Shown here: positions 1 to 6,264 of the stretch, piece by piece | Numbering within the stretch: position 1 is the stretch's first letter | Layout of the letters: the number at the start of each line of letters is the position of its first letter | The notes under the pieces: model-generated | What the model was told of the DNA's origin: nothing | The model's input: only the letters and a program-made list of their open reading frames with translations | The model's database searches: none | Translations under genes and position numbers: made by a program | NCBI GenBank assembly: GCA_903920415.1 | Contig: CAIXMD010000431.1 | Coordinates: 1 to 32,672 of the forward strand | Length of the DNA: 32,672 nucleotides | Direction: 5' to 3' | DNA from: an uncultured Desulfomonile sp. | GTDB lineage: Bacteria; Desulfobacterota; Desulfomonilia; Desulfomonilales; Desulfomonilaceae

Positions 1-93
1 ACCGGTTTCTCTGCTGACTTCAACAATACTTCGCGCCTCAGGCGGCAAGACTTTTTTTAACACGCCTACCATCACTGCTCTTGAATATCCCAT
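1..93 (-). CDS. Transposase OrfA-like protein, N-terminal part only (runs off left edge)
   Basis: Reading leftwards from an ATG at 93, the first 31 codons are open to the window edge. The peptide starts MGYSRAVMVGVLKKVLPPEA and continues with RSIVEVSRETG. Small helix-turn-helix OrfA subunits of IS3-like elements typically open this way, with a Lys/Leu-rich helix, a PP turn and an S-x-x-E-V-S-R-E-T-G segment before the DNA-recognition helix. The start is well supported by a near-perfect Shine-Dalgarno (AAGGAGGTGAA, complement of 96-106), much stronger than at most other genes here, as is common for transferred DNA. An ordinary small regulator of the same fold is possible. The catalytic partner and both IS ends lie outside the window or could not be recognised, so completeness cannot be judged. 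Confidence 0.6.
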   Translation of the reverse strand, partial: MGYSRAVMVGVLKKVLPPEARSIVEVSRETG

Positions 94-400
94 AATTCAC
101 CTCCTTGTTAGAGGCGACATCTATATTAACACATAGGGTAACTAACAATAAATAAAGCACTAATAAGAGCTATCTATTACATTAAGCATGCAAGGGGGGG
201 GGCATTCTTAACATTAGATTCTAAAATAAGATCTGTTACTTATATAGAAATCAAAAAACTTTGGCGTTTAGTTTATGATTTTTTTTAGTGAAAAACTAAG
301 CTTAGCCATGAAATTTGACAACATTTTAAATAATTATCGAGATAGCGGAAATTGGCTGTCCATCGATAGAACTCATTGTCGAGAGTTGGTTGCGTTCGCT
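94..400. other. Gene-poor AT-rich spacer next to the putative insertion element
   Basis: This stretch contains no ORF of normal size. It holds the strong ribosome binding site of the leftward transposase-like gene (96-106), a run of nine G at 194-202 and several AT-rich tracts, including T8 near 281-288. I looked for inverted repeats matching an IS terminus and found none I can defend. The only coding candidate is the 35-codon ORF beginning at 308. Confidence 0.5.
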
Positions 401-415
401 TTATTTACGATATGA
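308..415 (+). CDS. Possible small ORF or gene remnant, 35 aa
   Basis: An ATG at 308 opens 35 codons ending in TGA at 413-415. The peptide begins MKFDNILNNYRDSGNWLSID and continues RTHCRELVAFALFTI. The composition looks protein-like (mixed charged, aromatic and hydrophobic residues) rather than a shadow frame, and the ORF lies mostly outside any gene. It overlaps the last 15 bp of the convergent radical SAM gene. No clear Shine-Dalgarno precedes it. I do not recognise it. It could be the truncated 5' end of a gene disrupted by the neighbouring insertion element, a genuine small protein, or chance. Confidence 0.25.
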   Translation: MKFDNILNNYRDSGNWLSIDRTHCRELVAFALFTI

Positions 416-2212
416 ACCTAGATAGAGTTTGATGAGTTTTGCAGCAAAACCTACAACTTCGCGATCCGTTAAAATGGATAAGAGTAATCCTGTCATTCGT
501 CCGGGGTTGTTGTGTATCCACTCGTTTCTATAGAGCACGCTCATGAGTTTGTCCATAGAGACTCCGCAGGCACACTCTATAAGTTCGTCAAGCTGAATCC
601 GGGGGCCTGTAAAAGGCCGATTATTTTGCTGCACCGCCATCGTGAGCACCCTATTACCTGAGCGCTCTGAAAGAGAATAATCAATGCTTTTACCTGATGA
701 GTGCACTATCCGGAGAGCAATGGGCTGTTGCAGGGTTTTGCATTTAGCTGTGGCTGGTTGTTCTACAACCCCATGTTCGTGGTCAAGAAACCTAATAAGA
801 GCATTGAACACAAGATCGCTGATCTGTTTGTTTGTAAGGTTCTTGTTGACCCTCATGAGCCAGCTGAGTTGAAAAAGGTCGATCAGGAAGCTGATGAGCA
901 CTGCACTGGTGCTGTTGCGCTTCATTGCTGACTTGTAGCGATTGAAGGCAACATTGCAGTATGCCAGCATGGCGATTAGGGTCTCTCTGTCCATGCTGCG
1001 GGTTTCAATGACCGGGCAGTAGTTGTTGTAGAGATCCCAGTCAAATGAACGGATTTTCCCTTCGTTTTTATACTCATGGAAGATCCCAGTGCCTGGATAG
1101 GGAGTCATGATCATAAAAAGAGCCTGCCGGAGACCAAGCGATTTTGCAAACTCCGGGTAGGCGAGGGTATCCTGGATATTTTCGGTGTAGTGTCCAATGA
1201 TGAAATACCCTTCGGCACCGATACTGTTTTTGCTGCAAAGCTCTATGGCACGGGCTACGTCACCAAGGCTGTTTTTTTTGTTCATCAGGGCAAGGGTGGC
1301 TTCGTTCGGGCTTTCGATACCGAGACCTACTTTGCTTAGTCCTATCCGGCGAAGCTTGTCGAGAATGCGTTCGGCCCGGACAAGGTCTTTTGCTCTGGAT
1401 TCCGTCATGATGCGGAAATTGGTCAATCCCCTTTCGATCATCATGTCGCAGATTTTTTCCGCCCTGCCGATGTTGGTAAGGAAGTTTGCGTCCCAGATTT
1501 TAATGAGCTTTTTATTGTTGGGATCATGCAACAGGGCTATCTCTTCAACTACATTTTCGGCACTTCTGCCTCTCCAGCCTTTATGCATCTGGTCATTGGC
1601 GCAGAAGGAACACGACCAAGGGCAACCCCTTGAGGTGTAGATAGTATCAATAGAGTAGGCATTGCCTTTTTCCCCATATCGGTCTGGACGAAGAGAGCGC
1701 ATCGGGAAACGAATAGAGTCTATGTTGGCAATAGTCTCCCTCTGACCAGTGTAGACAATGCCCCCTCCTTCACGGTAGGCAAGCCCTTTGACATCACGAG
1801 AGGGGCCTTTGAGCACCAGCTCCCTGAAGGTCTCTTCGCCCTCGCCAATGACAACAACATCAACACAGGAAAGCTTGAGGACTTCTTCTGGCAGTGCGGT
1901 TGGATGGAAACCGCCCATGACAACGAATTTACCGGCATCCTTGGCAATTCGGGCAAGTCGTTCCGCCTGGTTGAAGGCTCCGGTCATTGAGGAGATGGCA
2001 ACCAGGTCTATAGGACTTTTTTTCAAGAGAGAGCGCAGACTATCGAATACTCCATCATTATAGAAGCTGTCAGGCATAACCAGACTTTCGACATCATGCT
2101 CAACTGCAGCGGCGAGGTAACAGACACCGATGCAGTCGGTGATAAACCGGGGAAAAGGTATAATAATGGTCTGTGGGGCTTCAACGAGGCAGAGGTGGTT
2201 AAAATATGCCAT
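401..2212 (-). CDS. B12-binding-domain radical SAM protein
   Basis: This 603-aa protein has the layout of cobalamin-binding radical SAM enzymes (the family that includes BchE and many radical methyltransferases). A Rossmann-like N-terminal region (about 5-140) carries the VMGGFHPTALPEE and VIGEGEETF motifs usual in these proteins, but I do not see a DxHxxG cobalamin-ligand motif, so B12 may bind base-off without it. The radical SAM core follows: CPWSCSFC (C197, C201, C204) binds the [4Fe-4S] cluster that cleaves SAM, and a GIES motif sits further on. The last 150-170 residues form an extension with no motif I recognise. The substrate is unknown; pigment, lipid or cofactor methylation or cyclisation are all possible. 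The gene stands alone, divergent from a methyltransferase, with its 3' end near the putative insertion element. Confidence 0.8.
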   Translation of the reverse strand: MAYFNHLCLVEAPQTIIIPFPRFITDCIGVCYLAAAVEHDVESLVMPDSFYNDGVFDSLRSLLKKSPIDLVAISSMTGAFNQAERLARIAKDAGKFVVMGGFHPTALPEEVLKLSCVDVVVIGEGEETFRELVLKGPSRDVKGLAYREGGGIVYTGQRETIANIDSIRFPMRSLRPDRYGEKGNAYSIDTIYTSRGCPWSCSFCANDQMHKGWRGRSAENVVEEIALLHDPNNKKLIKIWDANFLTNIGRAEKICDMMIERGLTNFRIMTESRAKDLVRAERILDKLRRIGLSKVGLGIESPNEATLALMNKKNSLGDVARAIELCSKNSIGAEGYFIIGHYTENIQDTLAYPEFAKSLGLRQALFMIMTPYPGTGIFHEYKNEGKIRSFDWDLYNNYCPVIETRSMDRETLIAMLAYCNVAFNRYKSAMKRNSTSAVLISFLIDLFQLSWLMRVNKNLTNKQISDLVFNALIRFLDHEHGVVEQPATAKCKTLQQPIALRIVHSSGKSIDYSLSERSGNRVLTMAVQQNNRPFTGPRIQLDELIECACGVSMDKLMSVLYRNEWIHNNPGRMTGLLLSILTDREVVGFAAKLIKLYLGSYRK

Positions 2213-2370
2213 AAAACCTTGATCTTGAACCTAATTTGCCAGTAACAATTTTTCTTAAATATACGCATTACAGACGTTTTCACATGGAACTAAGTAGGAG
2301 AATACAGAATTGATACATTGTTTTAATCAAAAACCCTCAGGCTGAGTATATTGATTGAGAAGTTGGAAAT

Positions 2371-2436
2371 ATGGAGGAACCCGTTATAAAACCTGATCAT
2401 AAATACTATGCTGCAGCTGAAAACCGCCGGTTTTAA
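2371..2436 (+). other. Candidate true 5' end of the methyltransferase gene, out of frame by one base
   Basis: An ATG at 2371 reads 21 codons (MEEPVIKPDHKYYAAAENRR then F) before a TAA at 2434-2436. The peptide looks like the start of a soluble enzyme. If the TTTT at 2431-2434 had one T fewer, it would run straight into the downstream frame (…ENRRF-KALGNL…). The ATG used by the uninterrupted downstream ORF (2408) lies inside this segment, has no Shine-Dalgarno, and codes MLQLKTAGF from the alternative frame. The split could be a real frameshift mutation, programmed slippage or a sequencing error. I cannot decide between them. Confidence 0.45.
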
Positions 2437-3307
2437 AGCCTTGGGTAATCTGCGTTCTTCGGGGAATTTTTCCTCTGGATTCCTGAATATGGATGAGCTG
2501 AATCTGAAAGCTGACGAAGCTGTAGCTCGTTTTCTTGATGAACGTTTCGCTGTTTCTCAAGAGCTTGGCGGAGTTTTTTTTCTGCTTGAGCTTCTTGACA
2601 CTGCAATACGCACCTCGGATCAGGAACTGATGGACAAGCCGAACCTGCCCGAAAACGAAAAACTTGACATGGTGCAGGCTTTGGATCGGCAAAACGTGAT
2701 GATGCAACTCTACCCCAGATATATCGACACTCTTCTGCCATTAATCACCGAGGTTGCGGAGCGCACCAAAAGGGAAGTAAGGGTACTTGAACTGGCAAGC
2801 GGTGCCGGAGGTCTTGCTTTCGCACTCGCTGAGACGGCAGAGCAGAAAAATCTCGATGTGCGCATTACCGCTTCGGATATTGTGCCTGCTTTTATTGAAG
2901 AGGGAAATGGAATAGCTGCGAAAAAAAAACTTGCTGTCAGCTTCCGGTTGCTCAATGCGTTTGCTATGACCGAGTTGGAGATGAGTGAATTTGATATTGT
3001 GGTTATGGCACAAAGTTTACACCATTTTACTCCGGGGCAGTTGGCGGTAATTATAGCCCAGTCGGCACGGTATGCTACGACTGCGTTTGTCGGAATCGAC
3101 GGATACCGCAGCATGCTGCTTACCGGCGGAGTTCCTCTTATTGCCAGCCTGCAGGGCATAGGGTCTTTTACCCTTGACGGTTTGACTTCTGCGCGAAAAT
3201 TCTATTCTGAACTTGAACTGGATATTATTTCGGAGATTGCTACGGGGAGAAGAGAGCATAGGGTGGAGTGTTTGTGGCCATTCAGTGTGCTTACTGTAAG
3301 ATTTTAA
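2408..3307 (+). CDS. Class I SAM-dependent methyltransferase
   Basis: The ORF encodes 299 aa with a class I methyltransferase core. Motif I is VLELASGAGG (about 126-135, the glycine-rich SAM-binding loop). An acidic motif-II position lies in TASDIVP, and FDIVVMAQSLHHF is the motif-IV-like strand typical of small-molecule methyltransferases (types 11/12/25). About 120 residues precede the fold and could form a cap or substrate-binding domain. The substrate is not recognisable. The gene is divergent from the radical SAM gene and ends just before a composite repeat element. The start is doubtful: this ATG is the longest uninterrupted choice, but the coding sequence probably began at 2371 in another frame (see the separate entry). 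An internal ATG at 2489 is a third option. Confidence 0.75.
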   Translation: MLQLKTAGFKALGNLRSSGNFSSGFLNMDELNLKADEAVARFLDERFAVSQELGGVFFLLELLDTAIRTSDQELMDKPNLPENEKLDMVQALDRQNVMMQLYPRYIDTLLPLITEVAERTKREVRVLELASGAGGLAFALAETAEQKNLDVRITASDIVPAFIEEGNGIAAKKKLAVSFRLLNAFAMTELEMSEFDIVVMAQSLHHFTPGQLAVIIAQSARYATTAFVGIDGYRSMLLTGGVPLIASLQGIGSFTLDGLTSARKFYSELELDIISEIATGRREHRVECLWPFSVLTVRF

Positions 3308-3318
3308 GTTGTGTCAAT

Positions 3319-3528
3319 TAGTGCTGAGGGCCGAGTTCTGAGTGCTGAGTGCTGGGTGCTGGGTGCTGAGGAAAAACAAGAAAGGAAAATAGTACGGAGG
3401 GCTTAGGGAAGACGTTTGAGGTTGTATAGATCCCTCCCGTTGGTCGGGATGACTAATGCAGACTGCTCACTCAACCGTTTTCACTCAGTACTCAGCACTC
3501 GGCCCTCAGCACTACCAACTGCTGGCTG
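3319..3528. repeat. Composite repeat element, copy 1: heptamer arms around a hairpin cassette
   Basis: The left arm (3322-3370) is seven tandem heptamers: TGCTGAG, GGCCGAG, TTCTGAG and four further TGCTGAG/TGCTGGG units. The right arm (about 3483-3514) is the inverse complement of the left arm's outer part; over 32 bp the two arms differ at only two positions, so the transcript could fold into one long stem. Between them, 3415-3453 carries a cassette beginning TTTGAGGTT and ending in a small hairpin (TCCCG, loop TTGGT, CGGGA) then TGAC. The same cassette occurs in copy 2 at 6147-6186. Both copies have CTCGGCCCTCAGCACT followed closely by CCAACTGC at the right end. No ORF is present. This looks like a dispersed, possibly mobile, non-coding repeat. 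Confidence 0.85.
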
Positions 3529-3605
3529 AAGGAAAGAGGTGGATTTGGGAAATTCGGTTATATTGGTGTAATAATTTTACAAAAAAATAAACGGAGCTGG
3601 TACGT

Positions 3606-4052
3606 ATGAAGGTTGTCAAGCTATTAGTTGGCGTTGTCATTGTTCTTGCGGCTATACAGTTTGTGCCTTATGGCCGGGACCACAAGAACCCTCCTGTAAC
3701 AGGTGAACCTAAATGGGATTCTCCGAAAACGCATGAGCTTTATAACCGTGCCTGCAAGGATTGCCATTCCAACGAAACTGTGTGGCCCTGGTACAGCTCT
3801 TATGCTCCGGTATCTTGGCTGACCCAGCTTGACGTCTCTTTTGGACGTAGTGTTTTCAACACGTCTGAATGGGGACGATCTGGGAAAAATGAGGGTGATA
3901 AAGCTGCTGCTGAGGTTAGAAAAGGCAAAATGCCCCTCTTTATTTATCTCCCTGCACATCCGGAAGCAAAGTTGAATGCTGATGAAAAAAAGCAACTTGT
4001 TGATGGCCTGGTTGCAACATTCGGCGAAAAAAAGAGCAAGAAAAAAGAGTAG
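3606..4052 (+). CDS. Membrane-anchored haem-binding domain protein (cytochrome c-like)
   Basis: This 148-aa protein has an N-terminal hydrophobic segment (about 4-20) that would act as an export signal or membrane anchor, leaving the rest in the periplasm. A single CxxCH haem c site, C50-K-D-C53-H54, is followed by WPWYSSYAPVSWL. This matches the haem-binding domain family (Pfam Haem_bd), small periplasmic proteins often annotated cytochrome c-like or CxxCH-containing. The C-terminus is Lys-rich. ATG 3606 is preceded by GGAG at a suitable distance. A candidate distal methionine ligand is KMPLF in the second half, which is an inference. The role is probably electron transfer or haem binding; the partner is unknown. 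A stem-loop follows the gene. Confidence 0.8.
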   Translation: MKVVKLLVGVVIVLAAIQFVPYGRDHKNPPVTGEPKWDSPKTHELYNRACKDCHSNETVWPWYSSYAPVSWLTQLDVSFGRSVFNTSEWGRSGKNEGDKAAAEVRKGKMPLFIYLPAHPEAKLNADEKKQLVDGLVATFGEKKSKKKE

Positions 4053-4059
4053 TACCACG

Positions 4060-4096
4060 CTATAAACTACCTGGCATCCAGCTGGGTAGCTTATAG
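4060..4096 (+). terminator. Stem-loop after the haem-binding protein gene
   Basis: CTATAA-A-CTACC (4060-4071) pairs with GGTAG-C-TTATAG (4085-4096), an 11-bp interrupted stem with a 13-nt loop that begins eight bases past the stop codon. No U-run follows, so an intrinsic terminator is only one possibility; an mRNA-stabilising hairpin is another. Confidence 0.4.
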
Positions 4097-4148
4097 TATT
4101 CCTGACAAAAGCATCCCCTACCTTGCAACTGTTTTCAGCATTGATTTC

Positions 4149-5144
4149 ATGAGTTTTCCCTTTTTTCGTGCACGAACCACGCCTGCTTTACACAACTACC
4201 CTCTTCATCTGTCACTTTTTCTTTTAACGGTACTTTCAACACTGTGGGCTGGAGCTTTCTGGGGCGGGAAGGCGACTCTTACTTCAGGCATCACGTACTC
4301 TTTCTGCCTGCTTCTCTTTTTAAGCGTTCACGAATTCGGGCATTTTTTTGCAACACTGCACCACCGGGTTCGCGCAACACTCCCGTATTACATTCCCGTT
4401 CCTCCCCTGCCGTTTCTCCTCAGCCTTGGCACTATGGGAGCGGTAATCAAAATCAAAGAGAAAATACCGGGCACAAAAGCTCTGTTCGATATCGGTATTG
4501 CAGGCCCGTTAAGCGGTTTTGCCGTTTGCTCAGGACTTCTCGTCTATGGGTTTTTGAATCTTCCTCCGGCAAATTTTATCTACACCATTCATCCTGAATA
4601 CCTGACACAACCTGGCATGCAAACCCCGGTACCTAAAGGCACTCTAACCCTGGGGAAAAATCTTCTGTGGATAGCTCTGGAATACTTTATAGCTCCGAAA
4701 AACCTCCCGCCAATGACTGAGATGTACCACTATCCGTTTCTCTTCACCGGCTGGCTGGGCTCACTCGTCACGGCATTTAATCTGCTTCCTGTAGGTCAGC
4801 TTGATGGAGGGCATATCACCTACGCCATGTTTGGCCGGAAAGGTCATGAAAAAGCTGCCAGATCGTTTCTGATATTTATAGTGCTTCTAGGTTTTCCATC
4901 TTTTGTAGAACTGCTGCTTAGCCTTGTCAAACCGGATGCCGTGCGGTTAATTCCTCCTCTAGTTCTGCATTGGTCATGGCCAGGCTGGCTGCTCTGGGCG
5001 TTAATTCTTTCAAGGGTCATTGGTTTAAGACATCCTCCGACATGGAATGACCAACCCTTGACAACGCCAAGAAAAGTGTTCGGATGGATAGCTATTGTGA
5101 TATTTTTTCTGACATTTACTCCAGTACCATTTGACATAACATGA
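4149..5144 (+). CDS. Site-2-protease-like M50 family metalloprotease
   Basis: This 331-aa polytopic membrane protein carries the two hallmarks of intramembrane M50 zinc proteases: HEFGH (H61, E62, H65) and a downstream LDGGH motif (D219). Both are placed inside hydrophobic segments, as expected for a zinc site in the bilayer. Several membrane helices surround them. There is no PDZ domain between the motifs, which separates it from RseP and places it nearer the compact S2P/EGY-like group of phototrophs and archaea. Substrates are unknown; members cleave membrane-bound anti-sigma factors or transcription factors. The stop overlaps the start of folP by four bases (ATGA), so the two are translationally coupled. 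No Shine-Dalgarno is obvious. Confidence 0.85.
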   Translation: MSFPFFRARTTPALHNYPLHLSLFLLTVLSTLWAGAFWGGKATLTSGITYSFCLLLFLSVHEFGHFFATLHHRVRATLPYYIPVPPLPFLLSLGTMGAVIKIKEKIPGTKALFDIGIAGPLSGFAVCSGLLVYGFLNLPPANFIYTIHPEYLTQPGMQTPVPKGTLTLGKNLLWIALEYFIAPKNLPPMTEMYHYPFLFTGWLGSLVTAFNLLPVGQLDGGHITYAMFGRKGHEKAARSFLIFIVLLGFPSFVELLLSLVKPDAVRLIPPLVLHWSWPGWLLWALILSRVIGLRHPPTWNDQPLTTPRKVFGWIAIVIFFLTFTPVPFDIT

Positions 5145-6076
5145 AACGCGAGTTGATGAGTGGCGATATAATCAAGGATGGGCGGTTCAGGCTCAACTGC
5201 TCTGGCCGTATACTCGATCTCTCTAAAGGTCCGGTCATCATGGGCATTGTGAATACAACTCCCGATTCCTTTTATGACGGAGGAACGTTTCAAAAAAAGG
5301 TATGTGAAGTCGATCTGGACCACGCGTTCGACCATGCACTTGCTATGATCAGGGCTGGAGCTTCAATTATCGATATTGGCGGAGAATCATCCCGACCAGG
5401 TGCAAAGCTGATTTCAGAGGTTGAAGAGATTGAGCGCACCATGCCGCTTATTACGCTTTTACACAAAAAAACAGATGTCCTGATTTCTATCGACACTTAC
5501 AAGGCTGCAGTGGCAGAAAAAGCGTTACAGGCAGGAGCTCATATCGTCAATGATATTTCAGGGTTCACCTTCGACAACAATCTCCCTGCCATCTGCCGCA
5601 AGTATCGGGCCGCTGTGATTTTAATGCACACTCCGGTAAAACCGGATTCAATGGAGTGGAGTACCGGAATAGACTCAGGGGAAGAAGATATTATCGCAAG
5701 TGTCTGCCACTCTCTTCAACAATCAATTGTGACGGCTGAAAAGCATTCAATCGATGATATTATTATCGATCCCGGTTTCGGATTTGGCAAAAGCGTGGCC
5801 GAAAATTTCCGTTTGCTCAACCATCTCAACTCACTTCTCACGCTCGGCAGACCGATTCTGGCCGGTTTATCCAGAAAATCGTTTCTCGGCGATGCCATCA
5901 CTCGTCCGGGGCATGAAACCCCGCCACCCGGCGAAAGACTTCCTGCATCGATTGCTGCAGGAACTATTGCGTTGATGAACGGAGCTAATATTCTCAGGGT
6001 TCACGATGTTGAAGCAGCATGGCAGAGCTTGAGGGTAGTGATGAGGGGAAAGAAAGTGCCGAGGGATGAGTGCTGA
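5141..6076 (+). CDS. folP: Dihydropteroate synthase
   Basis: FolP condenses p-aminobenzoate with 6-hydroxymethyl-dihydropterin pyrophosphate to make dihydropteroate in folate synthesis. The 311-aa protein shows the TIM-barrel signatures in order: IMGIVNTTPDSF, GGESSRPGA, a VNDISGF strand, GFGFGK, LAGLSRKSFLG and the final RVHDV. The start overlaps the protease stop (ATGA); a Met five residues in is an alternative. The last seven codons (VPRDEC and stop, from 6056) fall in a degenerate heptamer array, so the terminal residues and the TGA stop are supplied by repeat DNA. The barrel is complete before that point. PabBC, which makes the p-aminobenzoate precursor, is encoded elsewhere in this window. 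Confidence 0.95.
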   Translation: MKRELMSGDIIKDGRFRLNCSGRILDLSKGPVIMGIVNTTPDSFYDGGTFQKKVCEVDLDHAFDHALAMIRAGASIIDIGGESSRPGAKLISEVEEIERTMPLITLLHKKTDVLISIDTYKAAVAEKALQAGAHIVNDISGFTFDNNLPAICRKYRAAVILMHTPVKPDSMEWSTGIDSGEEDIIASVCHSLQQSIVTAEKHSIDDIIIDPGFGFGKSVAENFRLLNHLNSLLTLGRPILAGLSRKSFLGDAITRPGHETPPPGERLPASIAAGTIALMNGANILRVHDVEAAWQSLRVVMRGKKVPRDEC

Positions 6077-6250
6077 GGGTCGAGGGAAGAGGGCGACCAC
6101 AAGGGTCGCCCGTACGGGACTGAGGGCGGAGTTCTGAAGAACTATATTTGAGGTTTTAATAGATCCCTCCCTTTGGTCGGGATGACAGATTGGGGGGGGA
6201 GCACTCGGCCCTCAGCACTCGGCACTTAGCCAACTGCCTACTGCCAACTA
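6057..6250. repeat. Composite repeat element, copy 2, between folP and smc
   Basis: Five degenerate heptamers (6057-6091, e.g. TGCCGAG, GGATGAG, TGCTGAG) overlap the end of folP. A second hairpin follows, GGGCGACC (6091-6098) with GGTCGCCC (6104-6111), absent from copy 1. The shared cassette at 6147-6186 (TTTGAGGTTT…GGGATGAC) aligns with 3415-3453 with only a few changes. A run of eight G (6192-6199) and inverted heptamers CTCGGCCCTCAGCACT lead to CCAACTGCC near 6230. The organisation repeats that of copy 1: arm, cassette, inverted arm, CCAACTGC. The element separates folP from smc and could carry transcriptional signals, but none is certain. Confidence 0.8.
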
Positions 6251-6264
6251 ATATTTTATTCGCT

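Noticed and set aside
3308..3605. CRISPR array in the repeat-rich spacer
   Set aside because: The repeats are 7 bp, contiguous and degenerate, with no spacers of uniform size.
6190..6264. TTG-started N-terminal extension of SMC
   Set aside because: It is translated repeat DNA; SMC proteins begin at the MYLSKIELFGFKSF strand, here ATG 6265.
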